Shown here in pieces: positions 1 through 7,946 of a stretch of 41,518 bases of DNA. The notes under the pieces are model-generated. The model made no database searches and was not told the DNA's origin. It was given only the letters and a program-made list of their open reading frames with translations. Location of the stretch: IMG/VR virus record IMGVR_UViG_3300045996_001167, positions 1-41,518 of that record, one strand, 5' to 3'. The DNA comes from a virus. Within the stretch, counting starts at the first letter, position 1. Every line of letters begins with the position of its first letter. The position numbers and the translations under genes are program-made.

Positions 1-15
1 GTCGCTCGCGCGCGC
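1..15. repeat. Left copy of 15-bp terminal direct repeat
   Basis: The first 15 bases (GTCGCTCGCGCGCGC) are identical to the last 15 bases of the window. An alternating CG tract forms its right half. It lies just upstream of the small terminase gene, where cos sites usually sit. It could be a cohesive-end sequence represented twice, a very short terminal repeat or an assembly overlap; sequence alone cannot decide. Confidence 0.85.
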
Positions 16-35
16 CGAGAATCGGGCGTAAGACC

Positions 36-335
36 GTGCCGTACGCGGATCCGAAGAAGCAGAGGGTCGCGAATCGTGAGGCGCAGAGGCGTCATCGGGC
101 GAAGCGTGGTCTGACGGTGGAGAGCCTGGCGGAGGCGGTCCGGGACGCGGATTCGTTGCCTGAGCCTCCTTCCAGGGATGTTTTGCTGCGGGCGCTGGGG
201 GTTCAGGCGTTGGAGGGGAATGTGCCGGCGATCCGGCTTCTACTTGAGGAGTACCGGCGTGACGGCGACAGCGACGAGCAGCAGGCGGGGAACGCGATCG
301 ACGAGCTCGCGGCCCGGCGAGCCGGCGCCGCTTGA
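36..335 (+). CDS. Terminase small subunit (putative)
   Basis: The 99-residue product is basic at the N-terminus (MPYADPKKQRVANREAQRRHR), a pattern frequent in short phage proteins that bind DNA next to the packaging ATPase. The rest is predicted helical and acidic. The start is GTG. It directly precedes and overlaps the large terminase gene, and it follows the HNH gene at the other end of the window if the ends are joined. Small terminases recognise the packaging site and recruit the large subunit. The call rests mostly on position, size and the N-terminal signature; a different small DNA-binding protein is possible. Confidence 0.6.
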   Translation: MPYADPKKQRVANREAQRRHRAKRGLTVESLAEAVRDADSLPEPPSRDVLLRALGVQALEGNVPAIRLLLEEYRRDGDSDEQQAGNAIDELAARRAGAA

Positions 336-1740
336 CGATTTCGCCCGGTTTTGTGGGGCGTTGACGTTGGAGAACGGGGCGGCGTTGGAGCTGCTGCCGT
401 TCCAGCGGGTGATGCTCACGGATTTCTTCTGCGGGTGCACGGAGACGCTGATCCTGGTCCCGAAGAAGAACGGCAAGTCGACGCTTCTGGCGGCTATCGC
501 GCTGTTCCATTTGCTGATGACGGCGGATGCGGAGTGCGTGATCGCGGCGTCGTCGAGGGACCAGGCGGAGATCATGCTCCGTCAGGCGAAGGGGTTCATT
601 CGCCGGTCGGAGGCGTTGCAGCGGCGGATGGAGGTCAACCGGCGGGAGATCCAGTCGCTCGTCGATGATGGCCGAATCAGGATTTTGGCGTCGGACGCTG
701 ACACGGCCGATGGCGTGATCCCGACGTTGGCGCTGGTGGACGAGCTGCACCGGCACAAGTCGGCGGACATGTACGGGGTATTCCGTGACGGCCTCGGCCC
801 GCGGTCCGGCCGGATGATCACGATCTCGACGGCGGGGGATGATGTGGACTCCCCGCTTGGCCTGATGCGGTCGGCGGCGTACAAGCTGCCGGTGTTCGAG
901 CAGGACGGCCCGTACCGGTATGCGCGGGCGGGGAACGGCGAGTATGTGCTGCACGAGTGGGCGCTGGATGACTCGGCGGACCGTGCGGACATGACGGTGG
1001 TGAAGACCGCGAACCCGGCTCCGTGGCACACGCTTGAGGCGTTGTCTCGCCGGCATGACTCCCCGTCGATGACGCCGTGGCAGTGGGCGCGGTTCGCGTG
1101 CGGCGTCTGGTTGCAGGGGGAGGACACGGCTATCAGCCCCGCGGAGTGGGCGGCGTGCGGCACTGACGAGGGTCCGCCGGACGGGCTGTCGTGGTCGGTC
1201 GGTGTCGACCTCGCGACGAAGGAGGACACGACCGCGATCGTGCCGCACGCGTTCGACGGTGACGGCGTCGCTTGGCTGGGTGTCCCGGCCGTGCTGGTGC
1301 CGCCGGCGGCGAAGGGGCAGGGGTTGACGACCCGGGAGATTTTGGACGCGATCAAGGCCGTGGTGGGCCGGTACGACGCTGGCACGGTCGTGATCGATGA
1401 GGAGCGCGGCGGTGACCTTCTCGGGTCGTCGCTGGAGGAGGAGTGCCCTCACCTTGATGTGGCGTTGCATTCGCAGAAGCCCGCGCCGATGGCGCAGGCG
1501 TCTGAACGGTTTTACACGGCGATCCGGGACTTGAAGCTCCGGCATCCTCGTGACGAGACGCTTACGCGGCATGTGCTGAACGCGCACCGCCGCTCGACCT
1601 TCGATGGGCGGTGGTCGTTTGTGAAGGAGACCAAACAGTCCCGGAAGGTGATCGACGGCCTGATCGCTGCGGCGATGGTGCATAACGTCGCGGTTGACGC
1701 TGTGGGCGCGGCGGATCAGAGCGTGTGGGTGTTCGGCTAG
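259..1740 (+). CDS. terL: Terminase large subunit
   Basis: ATP-driven DNA packaging motor and nuclease. The start is uncertain: I chose the in-frame GTG at 259, giving 493 residues and a 77-base overlap with the small subunit. The upstream ATG at 178 would add a compositionally odd Arg-rich leader, and a TTG at 361 is also possible. Numbering from 259, a Walker-A-like P-loop VPKKNGKST lies at residues 67-75 and Walker B LALVDE at about 157-162. The nuclease half begins near residue 315 with VGVDLATKEDTTA. Further acidic residues follow in VVIDEERGG and near the C-terminus in RKVIDGLIAAAM. Length and domain order fit the Terminase_1/HK97-type family. Confidence 0.93.
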   Translation: MTATATSSRRGTRSTSSRPGEPAPLDDFARFCGALTLENGAALELLPFQRVMLTDFFCGCTETLILVPKKNGKSTLLAAIALFHLLMTADAECVIAASSRDQAEIMLRQAKGFIRRSEALQRRMEVNRREIQSLVDDGRIRILASDADTADGVIPTLALVDELHRHKSADMYGVFRDGLGPRSGRMITISTAGDDVDSPLGLMRSAAYKLPVFEQDGPYRYARAGNGEYVLHEWALDDSADRADMTVVKTANPAPWHTLEALSRRHDSPSMTPWQWARFACGVWLQGEDTAISPAEWAACGTDEGPPDGLSWSVGVDLATKEDTTAIVPHAFDGDGVAWLGVPAVLVPPAAKGQGLTTREILDAIKAVVGRYDAGTVVIDEERGGDLLGSSLEEECPHLDVALHSQKPAPMAQASERFYTAIRDLKLRHPRDETLTRHVLNAHRRSTFDGRWSFVKETKQSRKVIDGLIAAAMVHNVAVDAVGAADQSVWVFG

Positions 1741-1959
1741 ATGGCGTGGCTCGCGGAGCTGACGCTCGAGACGGTGATCGTCCACACGAAGACCGGCATG
1801 TCGTTCAAGGGGATCAAGCAGACCGTGTACGAGGACTGTCTCGTGCTGCGTGACGCCCGAGTTCTGGAGGATGAGGGCATGTCCAGGGTGTTGAACGGCG
1901 AGGTTACGATCCCCCGCGAGAACGTGGACTTCATCCAGCTTGTGGGAGCTGACGCATGA
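1741..1959 (+). CDS. Small hypothetical protein between terminase and portal
   Basis: 72 residues. The ATG follows the terminase stop codon without a gap, and its TGA overlaps the portal ATG (ATGA), so it is translationally coupled on both sides. The sequence alternates short beta-strand-like stretches (ETVIVHTKTGMSFKGI, DCLVLRDARVL, VDFIQLV). That pattern suggests a small SH3- or Sm-like barrel, an inference from pattern only. Small barrel proteins between terminase and portal are common in siphoviruses. Function unknown. Confidence 0.75.
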   Translation: MAWLAELTLETVIVHTKTGMSFKGIKQTVYEDCLVLRDARVLEDEGMSRVLNGEVTIPRENVDFIQLVGADA

Positions 1960-3287
1960 CCACGATCCAGACCGCCGACGGCCGGCTGCTCCGGGCGCAG
2001 CGCCCCGCCGGGGCGAGCCTCACCCAGTCGGGCGGGTTCCCGACCGTGTTCCCCGCGATGTGGTCGGACGGGGAAAGGATGCCGAACGGGCTGACGGACA
2101 GCCTGACCGGGGTGATGACGTCGTTTGACCGGCTCTACCGGTCCCAGCCCATTCTTGCGGGCGTCATCGACCTGATCGCGTTCCGTGCCTCCTCCCTGCC
2201 GTTCGCGGCGTTCACGGCCAGCCAGGACGGGTCCCGCACCCCGGTCCCCCGGTCCGACAGTCTCGCGACGTTGCTGCGCCGCCCCCGGCCGCGGGCGTCT
2301 ACGGTGCACCTGCTCAACCACGTGTTCACGTCGCTGTTCGTTCACGGGAACGCGCTGGTCGCGAAGCTCCGGTCGCACGGCGACCCGGACCTGCCGCCGG
2401 ACATGCTCTGGCCGCTGGACTGGTCGCAGATCACGGCGTACGGGGAGCAGGGCGGCGACATCGAGCAGTGGGGGACGTTCCAGTTCGGCAGCACGGAACT
2501 GTTCACGAGCGTGGAGAACACGATCCATGTGGCGTGGCCTGGCCCGGACGGCAGCCCGATCGGCGTGTCTCCGCTGGAGAAGCTCGGCACCACGATCCAG
2601 ACGGAGGATGCCGCGCAGAAGTACCAGACCGCGAACTTCCGGAACGGGATCCGTCCCTCCAATGTGGTGTCGTTCGAGGCGAAGCTGTCCAAGGAGGCAC
2701 TCGCCCGGAACCTCGCTGCGATCGAGGCGATGCACAAGGGCGTTCACCAGGCCGGCAAGACCCTGGCGGTCACCGGGGACACGAAGGTCGCCCCGCTATC
2801 GATGACCGCCGTCGAGGCGTCCCTGATCGACCAGCGCCGCCTCAACCGCGAGGAGGTCGCGATCGTGTTCGGGCTCGGCGGCCCGTCACTCGAGGCGGTG
2901 TCGAACGGGTCGCAGGGGAACGTGACCGAACGGTTCCGGGCGTTCTACCGGGACGTGCTCCCCCCGTGGGCGTCGCTGGTGGTCGAGACGTTCGAGACCC
3001 AGTTGATCGACCCGGAGCCGGCGTGGATGGACCGGCTGGTCCGGTTCGACTTCAGCGACAAGCTCCGCGGCGAGCCGAGGGAGAACGCGGAGACGCACAA
3101 GATCCTTGTGGAGGCCGGCATCGAAACCCGGGATGAGGCACGCCCGGAGTTCGGCCGGGCACCGGTCGGCGGGAACGCCGCCGAGCTGACCGTGAACGCG
3201 AACAACCAGGCGACGATCAACGCGCTCTCCAGTGAGCCGGTTGACCTAGCCGCTTCCAAACCGCCCCTCGGAGCGTCATCCGAGTAG
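1956..3287 (+). CDS. Portal protein
   Basis: 443 residues, the usual length of HK97/SPP1-type portals. The portal dodecamer forms the DNA channel at one capsid vertex and docks terminase and connector proteins. Recognisable portal features include VIDLIAFRASSLPF near residues 70-85, followed by LLRRPRP and HLLNHVFTSLFVHGNALVAKL. Next come a central WPGPDGSPIGVSPLEKL stretch, and EEVAIVFGLGGPSLEAV in the region that forms the crown/clip helices. It lies between terminase and scaffold as expected. The last codons overlap the left copy of a 22-bp hairpin repeat. Confidence 0.93.
   Translation: MTTIQTADGRLLRAQRPAGASLTQSGGFPTVFPAMWSDGERMPNGLTDSLTGVMTSFDRLYRSQPILAGVIDLIAFRASSLPFAAFTASQDGSRTPVPRSDSLATLLRRPRPRASTVHLLNHVFTSLFVHGNALVAKLRSHGDPDLPPDMLWPLDWSQITAYGEQGGDIEQWGTFQFGSTELFTSVENTIHVAWPGPDGSPIGVSPLEKLGTTIQTEDAAQKYQTANFRNGIRPSNVVSFEAKLSKEALARNLAAIEAMHKGVHQAGKTLAVTGDTKVAPLSMTAVEASLIDQRRLNREEVAIVFGLGGPSLEAVSNGSQGNVTERFRAFYRDVLPPWASLVVETFETQLIDPEPAWMDRLVRFDFSDKLRGEPRENAETHKILVEAGIETRDEARPEFGRAPVGGNAAELTVNANNQATINALSSEPVDLAASKPPLGASSE
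3261..3282 (+). repeat. Hairpin repeat copy 1, upstream of scaffold gene
   Basis: A 22-base segment that recurs at 4196-4217 with two differences, both C-to-T. Here CTCGGA and TCCGAG form a perfect 6-bp stem around the hexaloop GCGTCA. It lies in the end of the portal gene, about 16 bases before the scaffold start codon. Confidence 0.7.
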
Positions 3288-3298
3288 GAGGCAGAATC

Positions 3299-3931
3299 AT
3301 GGCTGAAGAGGCCACCCAGCAGACGCAGGACACGAACGGCAAGCCCCCCGAAGCGGACGGCGAGCAGGGCGGGGAGGATCAGCGGATCCCGTACGCCCGG
3401 TTCGAAGAGGTCAACAAGCGCGCCAAGCAGGCCGAGAAGGAGCTCGAAGACCTCCGGAACCGGCTGAACGAGTTCGAGGACCGCGACAAGAGCGAGGTCG
3501 AGCGCGCGCAGATCCGGGCGCAGCGCGCGGAGCAGCAGCTCAACGAGATGATGGGGAAGGTCACCGTCATGGAGAAGGGCGCGTGGATCCGGTCCGCCGC
3601 CGCCGAACTGAACTTCCATGACCCGGAGGACGCCGTCTCGCACCTGCGGGAGCAGCTCGCCGGCCTCGAAGACCACAGCGACGCGAAACGGCTGGTCCGG
3701 AACCTCGCGAAGAACAAGAAGCACCTGGTCCGTGACGACAAGCCGCAGCAGCAGAGCCGGCCGATCGGGCAGATGTTCGCCGGCGACCAGGTCCCCAGCC
3801 AGCAGCAGGCCGCCGCGGGGAAGTCGCCGCAGCAGCAGGCCGCCGAACGCGAGCTCGAGTTCGCGCAGGGGCTCAGCCAGCAGCTCTCCCGGTTCCGTGA
3901 GGGCTGGCACCAGGCGGGCGGGATCATCTAG
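3299..3931 (+). CDS. Capsid scaffolding protein
   Basis: 210 residues, highly charged and mostly helical. A long coiled-coil segment (RFEEVNKRAKQAEKELEDL through about residue 90) is followed by a Gln-rich low-complexity region (QQQSRPIGQMFAGDQ, SQQQAAAGK) and an amphipathic C-terminal helix. This is the standard shape of a phage scaffold, whose C-terminus binds the coat protein. The location between portal and capsid supports the call. No serine protease motif is seen in the gene, and the capsid lacks a long delta domain, so a separate scaffold without maturation protease is likely. RBS AGGAGG lies just upstream. Confidence 0.85.
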   Translation: MAEEATQQTQDTNGKPPEADGEQGGEDQRIPYARFEEVNKRAKQAEKELEDLRNRLNEFEDRDKSEVERAQIRAQRAEQQLNEMMGKVTVMEKGAWIRSAAAELNFHDPEDAVSHLREQLAGLEDHSDAKRLVRNLAKNKKHLVRDDKPQQQSRPIGQMFAGDQVPSQQQAAAGKSPQQQAAERELEFAQGLSQQLSRFREGWHQAGGII

Positions 3932-3933
3932 AA

Positions 3934-4179
3934 ATGGATGCTCTGGACCGTGCCGCCTCCCTCATGGGCGAGGCGGTCCGGGAACGCGACGAAGCGGTCC
4001 GCCGGCGTGACGCCGCTCTCGTGGAGGCGCAGCAGGCCCGCCGCGACTACCAGCACGCGCAGAACACGATCGACCAGTTGAAGTGGACGGTCACCAAGCT
4101 TGAGCAGCGAGCGAAGGTCGCCGAGGAGGCTGCGGACAGGTCACGCCGCGCCATGCTCGACCACGCTGCCAGAACGTAG
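3934..4179 (+). CDS. Coiled-coil hypothetical protein
   Basis: 81 residues, almost entirely heptad-like helix rich in Arg, Glu and Ala (ERDEAVRRRDAALVEAQQA, TVTKLEQRAKVAEEAAD). It starts three bases after the scaffold stop and precedes the capsid gene. Size and position suggest a second assembly factor or a decoration/adaptor helix, but no family is recognised. Confidence 0.65.
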   Translation: MDALDRAASLMGEAVRERDEAVRRRDAALVEAQQARRDYQHAQNTIDQLKWTVTKLEQRAKVAEEAADRSRRAMLDHAART

Positions 4180-4195
4180 TAACGGGCACCCGCCC

Positions 4196-4217
4196 CCGCC
4201 TCTCGGAGCGTTATCCG
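4196..4217 (+). repeat. Hairpin repeat copy 2, upstream of major capsid gene
   Basis: Matches 3261-3282 at 20 of 22 positions. CGGA and TCCG pair around the loop GCGTTA; the flanking pairs of copy 1 are lost. It lies in the 88-base gap before the capsid gene, about 50 bases upstream of the ATG. It could be an RNA processing or stability element controlling scaffold and capsid output, which is an inference. Confidence 0.65.
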
Positions 4218-4267
4218 CAGTACCTGGGTCCCGGTAGTCACACACCCAGAACAAGGAGCACCGAACC

Positions 4268-5209
4268 ATGGCAAACCAGATTCCCTTGCTCGAAGGGACT
4301 GCTGGCGCCGGTGGCTACCTCGTTCCCGACAACTTCAACGGTCTGCTCTTCGAGCGTGGCCTGAACCGCAAGAGCGCGGTTCTGTCCATGCCCGGCCTGC
4401 GTGTCCGTCGAGTCAACGGGAAGCGGGAGAAGTTCACCGAGTACGTCGGCCGTCCCACCGTCGCGACCGTCGCCGAGGGCGCTGACAAGCCCGCCACCGG
4501 CGCCGAGTACGCGGAGGTCACGTGCGACATCGTGAAGGCCGCGACCATCGTGATGTACACGGAGGAGCTGATCGAGGACGCGCAGGACGACCCGACGGTC
4601 CTGATCAACCAGGACGTCCGGGCCGCTTTCGCGGACTACATCGACAGCAACGCTCTCGGCCGGAACGCCGCGGGTACGATCGTCGGCGCGTTCAACTCCG
4701 AACTGTCGGAGACGACGCAGACCGTCGAACTCGGCGCCACGAACGACCGGGTCGCCCTGGCCGTCTCCGCGGCGATGGGGCTCGTCGAAGCGAACGGGTA
4801 CACGCCGACGGGAATCATCCTCGTCCACGACGCCCGCCAGCACTTCCGTGACGCACGCATGGCCACGGAAACGACGCAGCAGGTGTACTCGAGCGCGGAG
4901 GGCCAGTTCGTCCAGCCCATCCCGTCCCTGTACGACCTGCCGATCGGGTACACCACGAACCTGCAGACCCTCGCTGGCGCCGCCGCCGTGGGCCGTGTCG
5001 TCGGCATCGTCGGCGACTTCTCGCAGGCGCTCCTCGCGATCCGGAACGACATCCGGATCAAGTTCAGCGACCAGGCGACCGTCGACGTCGGAGGCACGCA
5101 GCACCGCCTCTGGCAGCAGAACAAGGTCGCTTCGCTGTGGGAGACCCGGCTCGGGTTCGTCGCGCACGACCTGAACCGTGCGTTCGCCGCCATCATCAAC
5201 GCCGCTTGA
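4268..5209 (+). CDS. Major capsid protein, HK97 fold
   Basis: 313 residues. The N-terminus (AGGYLVPDNFNGLLFERGLNR) is the typical start of the HK97-like capsid family, followed by the E-loop region with GRPTVATVAEGADKPATG. Later parts include the spine helix (TEELIEDAQDDPTVLINQDV) and the P and A domains, with LVHDARQHFRDAR and VGIVGDFSQALLAIRNDI. There is no N-terminal delta domain, consistent with the separate scaffold gene upstream. RBS AAGGAG lies 13 bases before the ATG. It is followed by an opposite-strand HNH gene that breaks the structural operon. Confidence 0.95.
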   Translation: MANQIPLLEGTAGAGGYLVPDNFNGLLFERGLNRKSAVLSMPGLRVRRVNGKREKFTEYVGRPTVATVAEGADKPATGAEYAEVTCDIVKAATIVMYTEELIEDAQDDPTVLINQDVRAAFADYIDSNALGRNAAGTIVGAFNSELSETTQTVELGATNDRVALAVSAAMGLVEANGYTPTGIILVHDARQHFRDARMATETTQQVYSSAEGQFVQPIPSLYDLPIGYTTNLQTLAGAAAVGRVVGIVGDFSQALLAIRNDIRIKFSDQATVDVGGTQHRLWQQNKVASLWETRLGFVAHDLNRAFAAIINAA

Positions 5210-5212
5210 CCC

Positions 5213-5659
5213 TCAGCGGGGCTTGAATCGCCCCGCGTACATGCAGGGTCGGGAGCAGAAGCGCCTGCGATGGGCCTCGGCTCGGGGCGCGAGGAACTTG
5301 TCTCCGCATTCAGCGCAGGTGAGTTCTTCCGCCCTGACCCGCCCGCGGCGGTTGGGCGCGGTGATGTAGTGCTCGTCGTCCCGTACCCCATCGGTGCGGT
5401 GACGACGGGTATTGCATCGCGTGCAGGCCGGTACGAGGTTGGTCACGTCGTTGTTCTGCGGGTCGTTGTCGAGATGGTCGACCGTTAGCGCAGTCCCACC
5501 CCCGCCTTGGCGTCGAGACCACGAAACCGTCTTGCCGCACCAGTGGCACGAGTGTGTCCCCGGGCCTATCACGTCGTAGAGCACGGCCCGGTGTTCTAAG
5601 ACAGTTCCCCAGGCCGTGGCGAGAGGATGGTCCGGGGCGAGCAGAAACCTATACGCCAT
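5213..5659 (-). CDS. HNH endonuclease, free-standing, opposite strand
   Basis: 148 residues from the ATG at 5659; a longer frame would run into the next rightward gene. A first zinc pair CHWCGK near residue 40 is followed by the HNH core LTVDHLDNDPQNNDVTNLVPACTRCN, with the catalytic His in DH and the Asn in TNLVPAC. A second Cys-rich module (CAECGDKFLAPR, RFCSRPCMYAG) resembles the C-terminal DNA-binding finger of phage homing endonucleases. It is convergent with the capsid gene, ending three bases from its stop. Probably a mobile homing endonuclease rather than a packaging factor. Confidence 0.88.
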   Translation of the reverse strand: MAYRFLLAPDHPLATAWGTVLEHRAVLYDVIGPGTHSCHWCGKTVSWSRRQGGGGTALTVDHLDNDPQNNDVTNLVPACTRCNTRRHRTDGVRDDEHYITAPNRRGRVRAEELTCAECGDKFLAPRAEAHRRRFCSRPCMYAGRFKPR

Positions 5660-5690
5660 GCGTTGATGATAGACGAAAGCGAGGCGAAAC

Positions 5691-5951
5691 ATGGCAAGCA
5701 AGGATCCGTCGGTCCGCACCCTCCGGGGTGCGGCACCGGAGTACCCGGAGGGCACGCACCCTCCGCACCCGCCGTCCGAGCAGGACTGGGGCCCGTACCG
5801 GTTCAGCTACAGCGACATGCCGGCGGAGGACAAGCCGGACGAGTCCACCGTGGCGCAGGTCATGGACTCCGACCCGCTCGAGGACGACGCCGAGAAGGCG
5901 CGCGAGCAGGACCAGAAGGACGCGGCGAAGGCCGCGAAGGCCAGCAAGTAG
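5691..5951 (+). CDS. Hypothetical acidic structural-region protein
   Basis: 86 residues. Pro-rich N-terminal half (PEGTHPPHPPSEQDWGPYRFSY) and acidic, Lys-rich C-terminal helix (DAEKAREQDQKDAAKAAK). RBS GAGGCGAAAC lies upstream of the ATG. The stop codon overlaps the GTG of the next gene (TAGTG). No family recognised; in this position a head-decoration or connector accessory is plausible but unsupported. Confidence 0.7.
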   Translation: MASKDPSVRTLRGAAPEYPEGTHPPHPPSEQDWGPYRFSYSDMPAEDKPDESTVAQVMDSDPLEDDAEKAREQDQKDAAKAAKASK

Positions 5952-6169
5952 TGCCGGCCACGGAAACGGCGGGCGGGAGCAGTCCCGCCCGCCGACCCGG
6001 CCGCCCGCCATCCGCAGCCCGGACGTTGGAACGGGTCCGGGCGATCCTTCAGGAAACGTGCGAGCAGGACGGGCAGGGCCCGAGCTCGCAGGAGGTCGCG
6101 CGCCGTAAGGCGTACCGGGCCGGGATCAACCGGGCGCTCGCCGAGATCGACCGGGCCGCCCGGGACTAA
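5951..6169 (+). CDS. Small basic hypothetical protein
   Basis: 72 residues from a GTG that overlaps the upstream stop codon. A disordered Gly/Ser/Pro-rich start is followed by two helices (TLERVRAILQETCEQDG and QEVARRKAYRAGINRALAEI). The second part resembles a short helical DNA-binding or oligomerisation unit, but no family is recognised. Support comes from coupling and codon pattern rather than homology. Confidence 0.55.
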   Translation: MPATETAGGSSPARRPGRPPSAARTLERVRAILQETCEQDGQGPSSQEVARRKAYRAGINRALAEIDRAARD

Positions 6170-6206
6170 GCCTTTCCATCCCCCCCGAACCGCGAAAGGG
6201 GGGGTT

Positions 6207-6653
6207 ATGGGCCGCGATTTCGTTGTCCCCGCCGACTGTCCGCTCACCGAACTCGAGCTGCGCACCATTGCGTGGACGGCGACGGGCCGTTCCCGCAAGC
6301 AGGTGGGTGTGAAGCTGGGTGTGGTGCCGAGCACGGTCCGGAACACGCTGGTCCGGGTCAACCGGAAGCTCGGGACCCCGACCGCGAGCGCGGCGGCGAT
6401 CATGTGTTTCCGGCGCGGCTGGTTCGGCCACCCGCCAGAGCCCGTAGTCGACCCGCCGCCCCCCGAGAACACGTTCGAGCGGGCGTACCTGGAAGCGTTC
6501 GACGAGCATCTGCGCACCCGGTCGGAGGGGTCGCGCAGGGCGATGCGGTGCGTGCTGATGGGGATGCAGGCCCGCCAAGACTTGCCGGTCACGGCGCGCC
6601 GGTCCGCGGAGGACCCGCTGGACCGGCTGCTGCGGCTACTGACAGGACCCTGA
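6207..6653 (+). CDS. LuxR/GerE-type helix-turn-helix protein
   Basis: 148 residues. Residues about 12-65 match a LuxR-type C-terminal HTH: LTELELRTIAWTATGRSRKQ, then VGVKLGVVPSTVRNTLVRVN and RKLGT with a following Ala-rich helix. The family signature order (LT..E, G.S.K.VA..L..S..TV..H...I..KLG) is followed apart from substitutions. The remaining C-terminal 80 residues, with a Pro-rich hinge and Arg-rich helices, are not recognised. There is no receiver or autoinducer domain, so it may work as a small transcription factor, for example on late genes. Its presence inside the structural operon is unusual. RBS is a G-rich tract just upstream. Confidence 0.75.
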   Translation: MGRDFVVPADCPLTELELRTIAWTATGRSRKQVGVKLGVVPSTVRNTLVRVNRKLGTPTASAAAIMCFRRGWFGHPPEPVVDPPPPENTFERAYLEAFDEHLRTRSEGSRRAMRCVLMGMQARQDLPVTARRSAEDPLDRLLRLLTGP

Positions 6654-6670
6654 AAGGGAGACACGTTCTT

Positions 6671-7942
6671 ATGCGACGTCACATCACGACGGCTGTCCTG
6701 GCGTTCCTGATCGCTCTCACCGCCGGCGCCGCCGCTGCGGACCGGCTCCCCGGCCCAGGCGACCCGCACGCCGCTGCTGCTGCCGGCGACCGGTTCCTGG
6801 CGGGGTGGGAGCGGTGGGACCAGCGCCACCGCGAAGGGCTCAAGCCGAGACGGTCGGTGCGCGGCCAGCGCCGGTTCCTCACCCGGGCCCGCAAAGCCCG
6901 CGTGAGGCTGCGCCGCAACCCCAGGGCCACCGCCGCCGCCGTCGTGACCGTCCCGCCGGGCGGGAACCTCACCGCCGCGTACAACAACGCCGCCTCCGGG
7001 GACACGATCCAGTTGCAGGCCGGCCAGTACGGGAACTGGTCGACGCCGACGGGTGTGAAGGTCGTCACGGTCCGCGGCGTCCCCGGGACGAAGTTCCGGA
7101 CCCTGGACATCCATGCGGCGAACATGACGTTCGACGGTGTCGAGGTCGACGCCCAGTTCGCCGTCACCGCCGGCCTGGAGACGCACGGGGTCAGCGGCTT
7201 CACGTTCCGTAACGGCCGGGTCGGGAACGTCATGGACGAGAAGGGCGCGCTGGTCGGCGGGAACGTCGACCCGACCCCGCTGAACATCCTGTTCGACAAC
7301 GTCGCGTTCCATGACGTGCTGCTACGGACCGACGGGGTCCACAACGAGTGCGTCTACAGCCAGGCCGCCGGGCTGACGGTCCGCAACAGCACCTTCACGA
7401 ACTGCGCGACCATGGACCTGTTCATGACCCGCGGCGACTGGTGGGGCCAGAAGCCGTACGGCAACACCCGGATCGAGAACACGACGTTCGACAGCCCCCG
7501 GTTCGAGAACGGCCAGTGCTGCCACTACTACTCCGTGATCTACGGCGGGATGGGGACGGCGTCCACCCCGAGCCCGAACAACGTGTCCGTCGGGAACCGG
7601 CTGATCCAGCCGGTGCCGGACCGCGGCGTCGTCGCGACGTCCTACCCGCTCGGTGCGGGGTCGTTCGAGCAGTGCAACTCGCCGGTCTGGAACGTGCCGG
7701 GGATGGAGCGCCGGACGTGCGGCACCCCCGAACCCACCCCCACCCCGACCCCGACCCCTACGCCGACGCCGACCCCTACGCCTACCCCGACGCCGGAGCC
7801 GACGCCGACACCGACACCGACGCCGGACCCACCGTACGACCCGGCTTGCCGGCCGGACTGCGACCAGACCATCACGGACCTCGAGGCGCAGGTCGCCGCG
7901 CTGCAGGCGAAGATCGCTGCGGCCCGGGCCGCGCTCGAGTAA
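6671..7942 (+). CDS. Secreted right-handed beta-helix protein with Pro-Thr linker
   Basis: 423 residues from ATG 6671. Residues 1-22 form a signal peptide (MRRH, hydrophobic core AVLAFLIALTAGAAAA). Residues about 35-90 are basic. From about 95 the protein shows parallel beta-helix (pectate-lyase-like) rungs such as GNLTAAYNNAASGDTIQLQAGQY, FDGVEVDAQF, GFTFRNGRVGNV and LTVRNSTFTNCATMDLF. A Pro-Thr tract covers roughly residues 353-386, then a Cys-containing hinge and a C-terminal coiled coil (DQTITDLEAQVAALQAKI). Similar HNEC/NCATMDLF-type helices occur in host secreted proteins of Thermoleophilia, as I recall them. A signal peptide on a gene in a virion operon is odd: it may be a cell-surface or polysaccharide-binding moron, or a tail spike with a misleading N-terminus. 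Confidence 0.8.
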   Translation: MRRHITTAVLAFLIALTAGAAAADRLPGPGDPHAAAAAGDRFLAGWERWDQRHREGLKPRRSVRGQRRFLTRARKARVRLRRNPRATAAAVVTVPPGGNLTAAYNNAASGDTIQLQAGQYGNWSTPTGVKVVTVRGVPGTKFRTLDIHAANMTFDGVEVDAQFAVTAGLETHGVSGFTFRNGRVGNVMDEKGALVGGNVDPTPLNILFDNVAFHDVLLRTDGVHNECVYSQAAGLTVRNSTFTNCATMDLFMTRGDWWGQKPYGNTRIENTTFDSPRFENGQCCHYYSVIYGGMGTASTPSPNNVSVGNRLIQPVPDRGVVATSYPLGAGSFEQCNSPVWNVPGMERRTCGTPEPTPTPTPTPTPTPTPTPTPTPEPTPTPTPTPDPPYDPACRPDCDQTITDLEAQVAALQAKIAAARAALE

Positions 7943-7946
7943 CGGG

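Noticed and set aside
178-258. N-terminal extension of the large terminase from ATG 178
   Set aside because: The extra 27 residues are Arg/Cys/Trp-rich and overlap the small subunit coding frame; GTG 259 fits better.
1737-2747. Long minus-strand frame opposite the portal gene (336 codons)
   Set aside because: Arg/Pro/Gly-rich shadow of the portal coding sequence with no recognisable motif; high GC makes such frames common.
7730-7830. CRISPR-like or intergenic tandem repeat
   Set aside because: The CCGACCCC-type periodicity is codon repetition for the Pro-Thr linker of the beta-helix protein.
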